Origin: Xylogone sp. PMI_703
Lineage: Eukaryota > Ascomycota > Leotiomycetes
Assembly: GCA_021399445.1 (NCBI GenBank)
Contig: JAJTUQ010000005.1
Coordinates: forward strand, 3,782,001-3,846,000
Reading direction: 5' to 3'
Length of the DNA stretch: 64,000 nt
Shown here: in pieces, positions 1 through 10,817 of the stretch
Numbering within the stretch: the stretch's first letter is position 1
Layout of the letters: every line of letters starts with the position of its first letter
Notes under the pieces: model-generated
Databases searched by the model: none
What the model was told of the DNA's origin: nothing
The model's input: only the letters and a program-made list of their open reading frames with translations
Position numbers and translations under genes: made by a program

Positions 1-429
1 CAGGTATGAGAATCTTCTGCTTTCGAGGCAGCGAGTACTTACTACTCCGGATCAAGCTTGGGTAAAGGTGTTTTCGTCAATTTCAACGCCACATTCATAG
101 ACACTTGTTTAATTACAATTGGCGCCCGGACTCTCGTAGGACCCAACTGCTCCTTCTATTCTGGCACACATCCTCTGGATCCATTTTTGAGAAACGGAAT
201 AAAAGGTCCTGAATCCGGACGCCCAATCACTATCGGAGAAGATTGCTGGATTGGTGGCAACGCCATTATCCTTCCAGGGGTAACTATCGGCCGAGGCGTC
301 ACTGTAGGTGCTGGCAGCGTGGTGACTAAAGACGTCCCTGACTTTCATTGTGTGGCCGGGAACCCCGCTAGGATAATCAGGAAGATTGAAGTTAATTCTC
401 CTGATCCTCGAATAGGCGCTGCTAGCTAA
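1..429 (+). CDS. Hexapeptide-repeat acetyltransferase (maltose/nodulation O-acetyltransferase type), 3' part
   Basis: Partial gene entering from the left edge. A short intron seems to run from the GTATGAG at 4 to the AAG ending at 56, with a CTTACTAC branch region; the last exon is 57-429. Its product is the left-handed beta-helix end of a LacA/NodL/maltose-acetyltransferase enzyme. Visible marks are FVNFN, IDTC, IGARTLVGPNCSFYSGTHPLD (catalytic His in GTHPLD), IGEDCWIGGNAIILPGVTIG and the terminal VAGNPARIIRK. These cytosolic enzymes move acetyl from acetyl-CoA to a sugar hydroxyl; the substrate cannot be read from sequence. The N-terminal Mac domain lies outside the window. An alternative reading without the intron is blocked by a TGA at 7-9. 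Confidence 0.85.
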
Positions 430-525
430 GCAAGAGGTCTGACGGTCATAGAGACTTGTTTTCTTGATCCGCTGGGGATATAGGCCTTGTAACATGCGTA
501 CTGCGGATTCGCATGAAGTACAAAC

Positions 526-1063
526 TCATAGGCCACCCTGAATAGAGAAAGATGATAGAATCAGCACTACGACATTTATCCATGCCCAGGCGAATGGAAT
601 CCATGTTGACATCTTAAAGTATCCCGCATTGTAGACAGCCCCGAGACTAGAAGTATATTAGTTCCGATATCGAAGCTTTGGAAGTATTACCCACATCCAA
701 CCGACAATACTCCCAGCAAGCAATGCCTCTACACCTCCAATGAACGCGTAGAGCAACGGTATTCCCCAAGCGTATTTCCAAGCCGACTTGCCTTTGCCCA
801 GCTGCATAAGAACCGCAAACCCGGCCACGGCGAGGTGGGTGGCGGCAAAAAGTATCAGTGTCCAAAGAAGAGTATAGCGCCAGATATCGTACGGAAAATA
901 TAGATAGTTTGCTACGCCAACTCTCGCCTTGTATGGCCAATATAGTGATGGAAAAGGAGGGGTCGCATAACCCGGAGGCACCAAATTATGCACCCGCGCG
1001 CTGGTGGAATGAGCAAAAATCCGGCCTTTTGTTGAGGGGAACAACTTACTGTGGGATAGACAT
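526..1063 (-). CDS. TMEM170-family small integral membrane protein
   Basis: Three exons close exactly in frame: 1063-1050, 1000-695 and 646-526, giving 146 aa. Introns are 1001-1049 (GTAAGT...CAG) and 647-694 (GTGGGT...AACTAAT...TAG). The product has a PPFPSLYWPYKAR leader, a YFPYDIWRYTLLWTL helix, and two further hydrophobic helices ending ILSSFSIQGGL, which is how I recall fungal members of the Tmemb_170 family. Animal TMEM170 proteins sit in the ER/nuclear envelope and shape ER sheets; a similar site is only inferred here. The start ATG at 1063 is chosen because it gives the only phase-compatible first exon (14 nt). A TTG-initiated frame at 1068 is open through the intron but has no ATG. 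The first exon is the least certain part. Confidence 0.8.
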
Positions 1064-1874
1064 TGCAATTTCGCATAACAGTCTCGAGTGACAAGAGTCT
1101 GTCTGCCCTCCGGCCTCGTAGGTACTCTTCCGCGTTGCTTGTTGAAACTACAATCGCGACTGGAAGTTACGTATAGAGAGACACAGGGTGAGCTTAAGCG
1201 ATTAGGCGCTCAGAGCTCGCCGAAGCTCCGTCTACTTGCCACTAGCACGGACTTACAGGACCTCGGCATATCACCACAGTAAAGTATCGTCAGGTTGATG
1301 GTGTATAAACAGTCTTCCTACAACCCTCATTTTACTATCATAAAGAATTGTCCGTTTCCACCAAAAGATTAGAATATAAGTATTAATAATGCCAAATATG
1401 TAAACCAAAAAAATTCCATCATATCAGAGAGATATTTAAAAAAAGAGAGATCTGAGTGACAAAAGAGTTCGGACTTCCACAGCCGATCCGCTGGGCTGCC
1501 GCCTACATCTCTGCTAATATCAGTATTCACTTCACCCATTAGACTTCGCGAACACGAGCTTGTCCTGGCCGTTACATTATACCATAACGGCGCTGCTCTG
1601 TGTTATACTGTACTTTCTTATTTAGGCCTATATAGAACGGTTTGGGAAAGTGGAAGGTCGCTAGGTCGAGGGCTACTTCCCCTTTTGGAGATACGAGATA
1701 GAACCATAACGACAGGGATGCTGGATTTGCTACTAAAAAAGATATAACCTTGAATACTCAATTAACAGAAAATCCATACTATAAAGCTACATCATACTAT
1801 TATGAAGCTACATAACCAGACCAATACTGCAAGGTATCCATTGGCCACAATCCTCCCTGGCTGAAATATCTGCT
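1064..1874. other. Intergenic, AT-rich, no gene seen
   Basis: This holds the promoter of the TMEM170-like gene and the 3' flank of the repeat-protein gene, which both run on the minus strand. Open frames here are short and lack family features. No repeats or RNA genes were recognised. Confidence 0.6.
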
Positions 1875-2794
1875 CTAGTAGTTGTTATTTCCAGAGCCGT
1901 AGCTGTCATTATTACCGGAACCATAGCTGTCATTTCCAGAGCGGGAGTTGTCGCCATCACCTCTTCGGTTGCCCGAGCCGTAGCTATCATTTCCGGAACC
2001 GAAGCTATCATCATCACCTCCTCTGTTCCCTGAGCCGTAGTTATCGTTGTTGCTTGAACCATAGCTGTCTTTATTGCCTGACCCATAGCTGTCGTTGTTT
2101 CCGGAGCCAAAGCTATCGTCCCCTCTTCGGTTTCCAGAATCACTGCCAGAGTTGCCAGATGATCCATAGCTATCATTATTGCTTGAGCCAAAGCTGTCAT
2201 CTCCCCCTTTGTTGCTTGAGCCGTAACTGTCGCTGCCAGAATTTCCGGAGCCATAGCTATCGTCGTTGTCGGATTTCTTGTCACGGCTGAACATGCTACC
2301 GACCTTGTCCATCAACCCACCGCCGGAAGAGGAGTTGTTGTTATCTCTTCCAGATGAACCGTAGGAGTCATTGTTACCTGACCCGTATGAGTCACCAGAG
2401 TTGCCAGAGCCATAGCTATCATCTTTGTCCTTGCGTGAACCGTAATTATCATTGTCAGAGCTTCCGAAGCCTCCACTGGAGCCGAGGTTATCATTTTGCC
2501 TCGACTTAACGATATTAGCAAGAGTTTTCACATAGAGCTAACCAGAGTAACTCACGCCATAGCTATCGCTATCTCCTCTGCGGTCACGATCTCCAGACTG
2601 TGTCGTTGGTCAGTCAATTGTATTGATATATAACTGTAGTTTCCGAATCATCCATATAACCCTCTTGGGTGACTTACACCATAGCTATCACTGCCACCGT
2701 AGCCAGAGCCCTGATTAATGGTTAGGAGCTGTATAATGGGAGTCTTCTTGGGGGGTATTTAGTTGCTCACCGAATTGTCGTCGTATCCAGACAT
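1875..2794 (-). CDS. DDR48-like Tyr/Gly/Ser/Asn repeat protein
   Basis: Four exons (2794-2771, 2710-2678, 2597-2556, 2504-1875) give 242 aa starting MSGYDDNSGSGYGG. The protein is almost wholly made of degenerate octapeptide units of the type (N/D)(N/D)DSYGS(G/S)N, close in style to yeast Ddr48 (stress- and DNA-damage-induced flocculent-specific protein). A short non-repeat island, LMDKVGSMFSRDKK, lies about one third in. There is no signal peptide or membrane segment, so it is presumably an intrinsically disordered soluble protein. All introns are phase 0 and each small exon is a multiple of three. A longer frame beginning MKTLANIVK would read into intron 3 and is rejected. A good TATA box lies about 140 nt upstream. 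Homology to Ddr48 rests on repeat style, so function is inferred only. Confidence 0.85.
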
Positions 2795-2932
2795 GTTTAT
2801 AAGGTATAGTTTTGAGAGAAAGCAAAGGGTATATAGGTTTTATATGTGTTTGAGGGGGTCAGTTGAACTTGTGACGATGCAGATAATCGAGTGGTGAGAC
2901 AATAGGAGTATGGCGAAGGGAGGGAAGCTTGC

Positions 2933-2941
2933 CTTTATATA
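2933..2941 (-). promoter_or_regulatory. TATA box of the DDR48-like gene
   Basis: Read on the minus strand this is TATATAAAG, about 140 nt upstream of the ATG at 2794. CCCCT/AGGGG pentamers, which match the stress-response element core, occur further upstream near 3156 and 3291. The promoter type suits a strongly inducible gene; this is inference from motifs only. Confidence 0.5.
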
Positions 2942-4736
2942 CTCCAACAAGTACCAAGTTATTTGAGCTTGGTAAAGGCGGGTCATCAAGCTCATACCTA
3001 CCGTTAGCTCGGCCTTCCCATTGCCCTCAACCCCGGATAGGAGGTGTGCTCGTAAGTAGACGAGGTAGGGTAGCTCAGGGTGTTCTCTTTCCCCGCCATT
3101 TATACCATAGCCACACATCCGGTGCTGACTATCAGATAGTGCTAGCTCTCTAATCCCCTCTGATATGTGGGGGATGATCAAAGGCATGCAGTGCTTGCCT
3201 GTCTTACCTTGCCTTTCAGGTCACAATCCCAGCAATTGATGCAGCTTGAGGTGGATGAGGTGAGTAGCTTCTGGTCCCTATGATGCCATGAAGAGGGGCT
3301 CTCCACAGGGATTGCATTTCGTCATGCATGTCTCAGCAAGGAGCAAGTAGCCAAAGAATTCCAGAGACATGAACCCGCATCTGCACCCTGCTGCATCCGA
3401 TAATCTAACAGTACCTCCAGGCCACGCCAAACCACGCGGCTGCGAGATGGTCCAGTATAGCTGGGGTTGCAAGGCCCCACTGATGGTCAGGTCTTTCTCA
3501 TCTCAGATTCTGCGGCGCATGAACCCATTCGATTGCCTTAGTCCATCATCACACTTTCGATAATTGGTGTGGCTTTACACGCCAGTGGCCCTACCATTGG
3601 TCAATTCACTCACCAACGGAGGACGGAGGAAGAGGCATGCGATGATAATGACGCTGCACGGCTCATAGTGGAGATTCAGCTGAGCTTGGATTATCAGTCC
3701 GAGACATGTGAGACATTCTAGACCAAATCGGCAAAGGCCACGAATAGACGCGAAATCGCTGGGCGGCAGCAAAAAAGAAATCTCCATTGCATTTATCACG
3801 CAAGATGTGCGGAAAACATCAGGAATCAGGAATCAATTGATTAATGATGCACGCAGGCGCAAGCAAATGCTGGTTAGCTTGTTAACATCAGTTGATCAAT
3901 TGCAGAACAAAGCCGGAAACTGGGATGGCTTCATGAACCGCGGGAGAATATCTGGTTCTGGTCCACAGCGGTAGTGGCGAGACATCACCCCGCCCTGCCT
4001 GTTGATGTGATGGAATCTGGATGAGCCAGCTTCGAAAGCGACGGCGTGGCCATCTACCCGCTCGCCATTCGACCATCTCGGCCTCGGAGGTTGGTGGCGT
4101 CTCGTAGTACTGTGGATTGGGAAGTTGAAGGCTGCTCTCTCCGCTCCTTGTTGTACAAAATACCGCAACGACGAAATCCTGCTCCCTCTGTTGCTGGCAA
4201 CGCCATTGACCGACATCTCTTAGGTCTGAGGGCCAAGAAATATTGGATAGTCACGCGAATTGTCTCAAAATGCCCTCACTAGTCCAGTGGAGATAATGGT
4301 ACCCATCTCCTCCGTGGACCCCTATTCTGGAGGGCATAATATATCTAGCTCACAGAGGGAGACGGTCTAGTACTGTCGAACCGAGTTGTAGCGCTGTGGA
4401 CACGGCAGCTATTTAGGAAGAAAGGCTTATTTCTGTAGTGCAGATGAGTTAGTCCGGAGCTCAGGATTTTCGCATATCACTCTGCCCGCGTGTGTACAGG
4501 TACAGCTGTATTGGTATCTCGCAGCCATATGATGAATCCGTTCTGCTTCAGGAATGATTAAAATTTCTCTTCATTGATTAAGCCGCTGTATGCTTTTGTC
4601 CCTCAATGGACCCTAAATTTGCCTCGAGAAACAAAATCCATCGGTATCCTTTCAGAATGGACGGATAGGTAAGACAATCGTACAACATAACCTTGGTAGT
4701 CTAGACACACCCTTCAGCGTAGGAAAGCTTCACTAG

Positions 4737-4944
4737 TACGGAGGTACAGCGGTTAAGTATTCAACTAGCACTAGCATGGGGCGGCATATACGTGAGAATA
4801 CGCGAGAAGCCTGCCCATATGAAGTATGAGACCCTACTATTTCGGTAATCCAAATGTGAAATTAATACTTGATATGGGCAAGTTCCTCGCTTAACACTCT
4901 TCCTTGCTAGTGCTGGTTGAATACTTAACCGCTGTACCTCCGTA
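4737..4944. mobile_element. MITE copy A (208 bp, 40-bp terminal inverted repeats)
   Basis: The left end 4737-4776 and right end 4905-4944 are inverted copies of each other with one mismatch. Both outer tips read TACGGAGGTACAGCGG, and TA at each edge is compatible with a TA target-site duplication as in Tc1/mariner-type elements. Inverted similarity continues inward (TGCCCATAT near 4813 and its partner near 4873), so the element could fold into a long hairpin. There is no room for a transposase. A second copy lies at 11409-11628. Confidence 0.85.
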
Positions 4945-5074
4945 GTTCAGAGATGACTTCTGCTCTTCCTTACTATAGGCATTCCGGCACCATCTATTTG
5001 CCAATACGGACATAGAGGAAAACAAACTATTATTACAACCACCACAATACTGGCAGTGCAAATTATCCAACCGC

Positions 5075-6232
5075 TTATCTAACATACTTGCTATATAACA
5101 TGTATGTCAGCTCAGAGCTACATAAGCATGGGTGAAATTTAGTGTGAAACATTTCAACTTACCTCATGAATCGTTTGTGAAAATCCGACCGGAGTAAATC
5201 CTATAAAGGAATTATCATTAGCGCCCATGTCATCCGATAACCAACGATGTATGCACGTTCAGGGATACATACATTGACAAACTCTTTCTTCTTGTTCTTA
5301 TCCTCAGTCCCTCGCGCTTGGTTCTTGAAGACCACATCATCATCCCATCTATCAAGCCATTAGAAGATACCAGTGTATAGATATAGTATACGCACCTTCG
5401 CTTTACGCTGAAGTCGGCTTTATTCAATAGAGGATTTCCCATAGCAATATCCCGTTCTCGTGCTTCTTCCTCCTGTGCAGCCTTTTCTCGTTCCTTTATA
5501 ATTAGAGTCAGCATTTCTAAATGGAACATGCAAACTGGACCCTTGACTAACCTCTTGTTCTCTTCTCTCAGCTCTTTCTCGCTTGATTTTCTCTAACTCC
5601 CGCTGTAACTCTGCTGTCTCGTCTTCATCGTCATCACTGTATCTAACTGTCAGCACCATTGCGTACAGAAGTATGAATCTTCAGTACCTATCATCCTCAC
5701 TACTATCCTCTACTTCACTACCGTCTGAGTCTGCATCTATGTCCCTCGCCTCTTCTAATATGCGCCGCCTCTTTGCATCAGGGTCTTCTTCCTCCTCGTT
5801 CTCTCCTGCCGAGCCATTCTCAAGCTGTCTCTTTGCTGGTATCTGTACATCTTGCGTATCACTCTCCTCTTTTGCCACTCCACCCTTCAATTTCGCAAAA
5901 TGTGCTGCTTCAGCCTGGAGTAATTCTGCCCGGAGGTCACGTACTTGGCGGTCTGCATCCCCGCCTTGCCCTGGTTTCCTGCCAAATAATTAGCCTCTTG
6001 CTTGAGAACTAGCAAAGTTTTCATACCGAACTTTGAGTTGCGTATGCGCAGGTAATAATCGCTGGTGATATGCGGGACCTCTCTGTGCCTCCTTTCCTCG
6101 AGCCTGCCGATTGTTAGCTTCTGCTTATAAGGCTCTATCGGTAAAGAATTACAGGATCAAATGTTGGTCTATGGGCTAGAATATTGTCAGCGCTATTAGT
6201 TCAATGGGTACGGAGTGCATACCGGTTGTCAT
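5075..6232 (-). CDS. cwc15: Pre-mRNA-splicing factor Cwc15/Cwf15
   Basis: Nine exons close in frame to 237 aa: 6232-6223, 6175-6153, 6103-6027, 5978-5688, 5636-5552, 5493-5396, 5348-5273, 5200-5163 and 5090-5075. The protein starts MTTAHRPTFDPARGKEA, contains QRGPAYHQRLLPAHTQLK and an acidic middle (DIDADSDGSE), then a charged helix (ELQRELEKIKRERAERR), and ends FHKRFMSKYVR. These are signature blocks of Cwc15, a component of the Prp19-associated (NTC/Cwf) complex in the activated spliceosome. Eight introns interrupt only 714 coding nt, with a 10-nt first exon and a 16-nt last exon. It is divergently arranged with RRP45 across 212 nt. Confidence 0.96.
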
Positions 6233-6444
6233 TATGTCACTTTTTTTATCTACTCAAATCTGTTTTTGACGCTCGATAAGTTACTGAAATCACCACTGGA
6301 TAAACAAAGCCAATGCTGTCGGTATCAGTTCGTACTAGCCCCGATTAGGCCCACCGCCCGGCAGAATTCAAAAGATATCTCGAATTCTACTAAAAAGTAT
6401 ATTTGATCTCGGCTCCAACTTTTAGTATTTCTCAATCCCTCAAA
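6233..6444. promoter_or_regulatory. Shared divergent promoter region of cwc15 and RRP45
   Basis: The two start codons are 212 nt apart on opposite strands, so both promoters must lie here or inside the genes. The interval is AT-rich with no clear TATA box that I would trust. Confidence 0.5.
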
Positions 6445-7438
6445 ATGCCACGGGAAATCGACCCTTCACTCAATGAGAAGCAATTCTTTGCGCGCGCTCT
6501 CGAAGAAAATATACGCATAGATGGACGGTCACTTGACCAATTCCGACCACTACAGCTAGAATTCGGCGATGAATATGGAGTTGCAGATGTGAGTCTAGGG
6601 AAGACGAGGTAAGGCATTGCATTTCTTACTGCACTTCGAAGTGATGGATATAATCTTACAACTTGAGATTAGCTCAAGAACTAGACAAATTTTCGAAAAG
6701 AGTTGACAATTTTGGAATTGTAGAGTTTTGACTCGTGTCACGGCCGAAGTAGTCGCTCCGTACCCAGACAGACCCTTTGATGGAATTTTCACCATCACCA
6801 CTGAACTATCGCCTATGACGTCTCCTGCATTTGAACCTGGCCGGCCAACGGAGACAGAGCTTCTTGTGTCTCGACTGTTAGAGAAAACTATACGTCGATC
6901 CTCTGCCATAGACACCGAATCGCTATGTCTACTAGCAGGTCAAAAAGTATGGTCTGTCCGAACAGACGTGCATGTTCTCTCCCATGACGGGAATTTGATT
7001 GATGCTTCATGTATAGCTGTTATTTCAGCCTTGCAGCACTTTCGAAAGCCGGATACGTCCATTGAGGGGGAGAATGTTACCATATACACTTTGGCAGAAA
7101 GGGAACCTGTTCCATTAAGCCTGCTTCACTTTCCTCTATGCGTGACATTCAACTTCTACTCGGATGGGGAGGCAGTGTTATTAGATGCCACCCTACTCGA
7201 AGAACAGCTGAGTGTGGGTAGTTGTTCCATCGGCATGAACCGACACGGCGAGGTCTGCAATATATCAAAACTGGGCGGCGTCCCAGTCGATGCTGTAGAA
7301 ATATTGAATTGTACAAATGTGGCTCTTACCAAAGTGAAAGAGATATCTGCATTTATAGCCCAGAAACTGGCTGAAGACGGGAAAAGAAGGGATAAAGGGG
7401 GACTATTGGCCGAATTGAGTGCGGAAAATGCAAGATAA
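6445..7438 (+). CDS. RRP45: Exosome complex subunit RRP45 (EXOSC9 type)
   Basis: Two exons, 6445-6608 and 6724-7438, give 292 aa. The product begins MPREIDPSLNEKQFF and has the RNase PH-like fold typical of Rrp45/PM-Scl75: RIDGRSLDQFRPL near residue 30, FEPGRPTETELLVSRLLEKTIRRS, LCLLAGQKVWSVRTDVHVL, and DGNLIDASCIAVISAL. It would be one of six ring subunits of the RNA exosome core in nucleus and cytoplasm, structural rather than catalytic in eukaryotes. The 115-nt intron is longer than its neighbours. The protein ends soon after the RNase PH domains, so it lacks the long C-terminal tail of human EXOSC9 and is yeast-like. It meets the CLC gene tail to tail. Confidence 0.95.
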
Positions 7439-7652
7439 AATGATTGGTTTTATTGACCGTGAGGCTACCATCTCCTTTAAGAGAGTAACAACTAATAGTG
7501 CCCAGAAATGCTGCGCCTATACAAATGCAATAGCTAATACGATCAAAATGCCAAGCCACCCTAATAGTTCAGTCGCCCTGGAATAGACATGAACCTCGAA
7601 TGCAGAAGAGTCCAAATATGAAAAGTATTAATTTCGTCGCGCGATGAAGTGC

Positions 7653-10600
7653 CTAAGCATGGCCCTCTTTCTCCTCCAGTTGTCTCATATATTTTACAAA
7701 TGTTTTCTTATGAACCTAGGCGAAGTTAGAGAGCGCATTCGGAAGTCAAAAGTAACTCCTAAGAAATGCATACCAAACCAGCATACTGGCCTTCTCTGGT
7801 CACACAGATATATCTTAATCCAAGTTTAACAAAACACTCATAGACAAGATCCATGGGAGAATGAATATCGAGTGCGACAGGAGCCTGTCGCATGTCAGTA
7901 TGGAAAATATGCATGCCCTGGGGTCCACTTACTGGGTCTATATGCTGTGTGAAATCTGTAGGATCTATGGCAGTTTCATTTTCAGAATCATCGATCGAAG
8001 GGATTGCAGCCATCAGACATAAACTAGTTGATTCGCTCTCCAGATTGTCTAGCGCATATTCTAAGTCTGGTGCTGGAATGAGACCAACGAGAATATCGTT
8101 TCTTATTATAGGCAGGCCCCCATCAAGCTCGCCAGCCGCATGTAGGAGCTCCAATTTGCGGCGTAAGCTAGTGGCAGGGACGAGGGGTGAGTTCGAGATA
8201 TCAATGATTCTCTCTCGCCGCACACGGGGTGTAATATCTGCCAGATCGGATGTAAAGATAGGCTTATGCTTATTGTTGAGGAATGGGTACGAGTTCATAT
8301 TGATCAATAGATCCTAGTAACATTGAGTATGTAGTAAAAACGGAGATGTGATGATATGGCACTTACATATATGCTAAGAGGTTCTATGAAGTCAGCTGTC
8401 CATTTAGCCACCAGGATCGCAAGTGAAAATGGTAAGACATAGTCGAGACTGCCAGTCAACTCGAAGAGAATGACAGCCAATGTTACAGATAATCTTGTAA
8501 CTCCGCACATTGTCGAACCTGCTGCAATAAGTGCATACACTCCAGGTGTAATGCATGATGCGCCAGTAACATGCGCTGCACATTCACCAAAGACTGGAGA
8601 AGTAGGAAAGCGTAACACAAGCCATTGCATCATATGTCCAATAATACGCCCAAGAATGCCTCCCATAACCATCGATGGAACATATATTCCGGCAGGTACT
8701 TTCTATATGGTGTTAGTGACTTCGTGCAATTTTGGTCTGAGGAGATACATACAATTCCGAACGTAACAATAGTGAGGAGACTCTTGATAACGAAGGCAAT
8801 AGTTAGCTGTCCAATAACAGGAGAGATCTCATCAAGGTACTGCGGACATAGACTCATGTCATCCCCCCTATTGAAATCACAGGGACTTGCGAGGTTCAGC
8901 AGAAGCTTCGCAACTGGAATTTTTGTATATGAATTCCAGTAACCCATCAGTGCTGTGAGAAAGGCTACTAGAACCACTTCCAGAAGTGGCCATCTCTTAA
9001 TTATGCGAATTTTGCGGAATGATTGAGCCCAAAGACGAGACACCTTGATGAAAATAGCACCAGTAGCTCCCCCAAGCATTCCGACGGCAATGAATCCCAA
9101 AAGTTCGAAGTATGCCCAGTCTTTCACATATCTGACCTCAAACATCACAATCTTACTTGTGCCATACGGATTCAGGAATTTGAGGGTAAGCGCAGCCGTA
9201 ATACAACAGAAAAATGTTCTGAAGAGAGTCTTGGCAGGAAAGAAATATGCAACTTCCTCTAAGGAGAAGAGGACTCCGCCGATCGGAGCACCGAATGCGA
9301 CCACTACTCCCGCTGCCGCTGCTGCTGAAAGTACTTCTCGTCTCTTCCCATCATTCCGATCATATTTGGCAAACAGTCGACAGGCAATGTTGCCAACACA
9401 GGTCGCTATGTGTACGTAAGGACCCTCTTTACCCAAACTTAGACCCGATGCTACACTCAAAACTAAGGCAAGCGTTTTCACCACGAGTGTTTTCACACCC
9501 AAAAACCCATGGAGCACAAATCCACTAAGAATCACTCGCACCTCGGCAACACCACTACCGGCAGCAGAATAGTAAACCATAGGTGGCGGTGTCTCGATCG
9601 TTGCTGGTTCTCTGGAGGTAGGGGCTACATCTTCGTGGTCGCCAGAGGGATGATGCAACTCTGCCCCCAGGTTTTCGTCTAGTGTTGACATATGATATGT
9701 AGAAGGGATCACGGTTTTAGTTGTCAGCGTTAGTAAACAAGACAAGGTAGCAAATGCCAAAACCAAGCAGGTATATATGGCATATTCTGTAAATTGTTCG
9801 GATACATGAGGAATCCGGATAAGATGTGACCACGGCTTCCAGGAATGACAGGGTCCTTCTTTTGGACAACATCTCTAAACATAAGGTCAGAATAAATGTC
9901 GGTAATTCGGTACCTTGCATTATAACGGGGAGAGCAGAGTAGATACCGCATGTTCAGGGAAGAAATGGTGGTAAGGAAACTGGAAATGATGCAAAGTGTA
10001 TGAAATTTTATCACAAAGTGAAGATACCTTGCAACCCGTAAAGAACAAGCCCTATGGCGGACTAAGAAAGGAAGAAGTATTCCTCTTACCTTCTCACTGA
10101 TGAGCCAACCATCCGAGCAGAAGCCATCCTTCCAGTCGAACACAGGGGCTTCAGACACATCCACCACATATGCAATGGTTGCAACAATGAATCCAACCAA
10201 CGCGCTGAGTATCCATCCTTGTGCACCATCGAAAAAAGCCTTGATACGGCCGCGTATATCTTTTCTGCTCCGCAGAGCTTTGATTCGATAAGAGTCGGCG
10301 ATGCTATCATGTACCCAATCTGTGGAGGTAAATTGATCATACCAAACTCTGTCATTGGGGTATAGTGAGCTCTTTGAATCCTCCAGACTCCCATATCGAT
10401 CAGAGCCGATCGCGTTGACCAGCCTTTGACCCAAAGATCCAGCACGACTATGGTTTCGAGTACCTCTCAAGCTTCCTGCCAAATTGCTCTATTAGCAAGA
10501 CTGGCGGAAGAGAAATTGAAGCTGTGAAGTTGCATTCTGGTCCACAAGCTCATCCACGACTCACCATTCGTACTTTGATGCCTCGAGAGTCGAGGCTTGA

Positions 10601-10817
10601 AGGTATCTTGGCCAGGTTGGCGTATTCGAGAACGGCGCCCGAGTTCGCCCAGAAGAGGAGTCCTTTCATCTGAGAGATTGCTTATTGATCTCGACATATT
10701 GGGTATGGACCTTTGTGCATCTGGCGAAGGGGGTTGTGAGGGTTCTGGGGATTCCGAGGGCATTGTAAAAGATATTTCCCCCGGATGGGAGTGGCCTAAC
10801 TTCCGCGACGTCGACAT
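7653..10817 (-). CDS. CLC-type voltage-gated chloride channel/transporter
   Basis: Six exons (10817-10565, 10475-10090, 9874-8753, 8702-8367, 8313-7774, 7715-7653) give 899 aa. The N-terminus is Ser/Pro-rich and cytosolic. The membrane core shows the selectivity signatures GSGVAEVRVILSGF, GKEGPYVH (gating Glu) near residue 366, and KVPAGIYVPSM near 588. Two C-terminal CBS motifs follow (DISNSPLVPATSLRRK..., VALDIHSPMDLVYECFVKLGLRYICVTREG). It resembles the fungal CLC group related to yeast Gef1, which acidifies Golgi/vacuolar compartments and supports copper and iron loading; that role is family inference. The first signature has Val-Ala in place of the usual Ile-Pro. The 215-nt intron 9875-10089 is unusually long for this window. 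Confidence 0.95.

Larger units (their letters stand above)
2795..5074. other. Intergenic region with one MITE
   Basis: Upstream region of the DDR48-like gene and 3' flank of cwc15. Apart from the inverted-repeat element at 4737-4944 and the TATA/STRE-like motifs, I see no supported gene. The open frames between 2840 and 4290 are under 140 codons, mutually overlapping and without recognisable domains. Confidence 0.55.

Noticed and set aside
658..1068. Single-exon reading of the TMEM170-like gene
   Set aside because: It has no ATG, ends before the conserved C-terminal helix, and two introns restore the complete family sequence.
2505..2531. Start of the repeat protein at MKTLANIVK
   Set aside because: These codons are inside an intron bounded by GTGAGT at 2555 and AAG at 2505; the upstream exons supply a matching repeat start.
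3575..4282. Possible small genes upstream of MITE copy A
   Set aside because: Frames are short, overlap on both strands and have no recognisable motif or plausible splice partners.
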